Shown: positions 63,521-64,000 of the stretch, one piece after another
Layout of the letters: the number at the start of each line of letters is the position of its first letter
Numbering within the stretch: position 1 is the first letter of the stretch
Assembly (NCBI RefSeq): GCF_003073045.1
Contig: NC_037599.1
Coordinates: forward strand, 2,604,001 to 2,668,000
Source: Pomacea canaliculata
Taxonomy: Eukaryota > Mollusca > Gastropoda > Architaenioglossa > Ampullariidae
Reading direction: 5' to 3'
DNA: 64,000 nt
The notes under the pieces: generated by a model
The model's input: the letters and a program-made list of their open reading frames with translations, nothing else
Told to the model about the DNA's origin: nothing
The model's database searches: none
Made by a program: the position numbers and the translations under genes

Positions 63521-64000
63521 AGTTTCAAGGGAAAGCACTCTAATACCTTTTCGTCCATGTACGCATCACGTTGATAATCTTGTGATTCTGTAAGTTTTAT
63601 AGAACACCTGTCTTAACTTGTGTGTGTGAGAGAGAGAGAAGGAGAGAGCGCGACGCACCCTTTATGCATTGTAATATTTAAGTCATTAAACCGATGAGGA
63701 GAGAGAATTGCTCATGATCTGAGCGAAGTCAGCCGTCTGCGGTCTAGCGCCATCAGCTCCACACAAACACTTTCTACACTTCTTTATGTTACACAAAGAT
63801 ACCATAACTGTTGTCGATATGGTGACATGATATATGATGGGTAATCAGAACATATTCAGTAATACTTTTTTCAAATTACTTGTGCAATTTTCTGAGCTCA
63901 GTTCACGCTCGCAAAGATTGTCGATCGAATCTACAGGTCATGGACGTGCGTATGTACGTGGTTCAGGATATGCCTTCAAGGAAGCACGAGATTGTCTGAT
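63521..64000. other. Intergenic, nothing recognised
   Basis: Contains a short GT/GA run near 63621-63650. No gene is visible. Confidence 0.4.

Noticed and set aside
1-64000. CRISPR arrays, bacterial operons, LTR or virus-like elements
   Set aside because: None seen; the window is eukaryotic and every mobile piece recognised is SINE, LINE or DNA transposon.

Overview
The window is animal nuclear DNA: AT-rich, long spliced introns with GT-AG borders, SINEs, LINE pieces and hAT transposons. The protein families, the CpG-poor bodies of the broadly expressed genes and the type of SINE suggest a lophotrochozoan invertebrate, most likely a mollusc. That placement is inference, not proof. No LTR or virus-like element was recognised.

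Layout: (1) 488-6259 (+) holds the 3' part of an LDL-receptor-family gene of VLDLR type: two EGF modules, a YWTD propeller, a third EGF, an O-glycan stalk, a membrane span and an FDNPVY tail. A long 3' UTR runs to about 9.47 kb. (2) 9.5-12.5 kb is CpG-richer and has no recognised gene. (3) 12738-17628 (+) is PRXL2C/AAED1, a peroxiredoxin-like protein in seven coding exons, with a LINE piece in its sixth intron. (4) 20448-49263 (+) is a CDC14 dual-specificity phosphatase with at least 15 coding exons. Its introns hold a 4.3-kb hAT transposon, a 0.77-kb internal-deletion derivative of the same transposon, a second hAT-type MITE with a perfect 8-bp target duplication, and a LINE tail. (5) 49.3-55.9 kb is probably CDC14 3' UTR or downstream sequence. 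(6) 57024-58061 (-) is an uninterrupted coding exon for a 345-residue single-span membrane protein that resembles KCNE4-type potassium-channel beta subunits. (7) 58-64 kb is repeat-rich intergenic DNA: SINEs, MITE ends, a 158-bp duplicated block, and a complete 5S rRNA sequence joined to a tRNA-derived SINE, the pair bounded by one 11-bp target duplication.

Most notable: the 5S rRNA/tRNA composite SINE; the PRXL2C protein lacking both cysteines of the family's CxxC; a CDC14 last exon that can be read in two frames depending on a 160-nt cassette exon; a 116-bp inverted repeat in two receptor introns flanking five exons; and the PRXL2C-CDC14 adjacency, which as I recall also exists in human (PRXL2C next to CDC14B).

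The genes do not form one pathway. They are independent transcription units: an endocytic lipoprotein or yolk receptor, a redox-fold protein, a cell-cycle/cilium phosphatase and a putative channel subunit.
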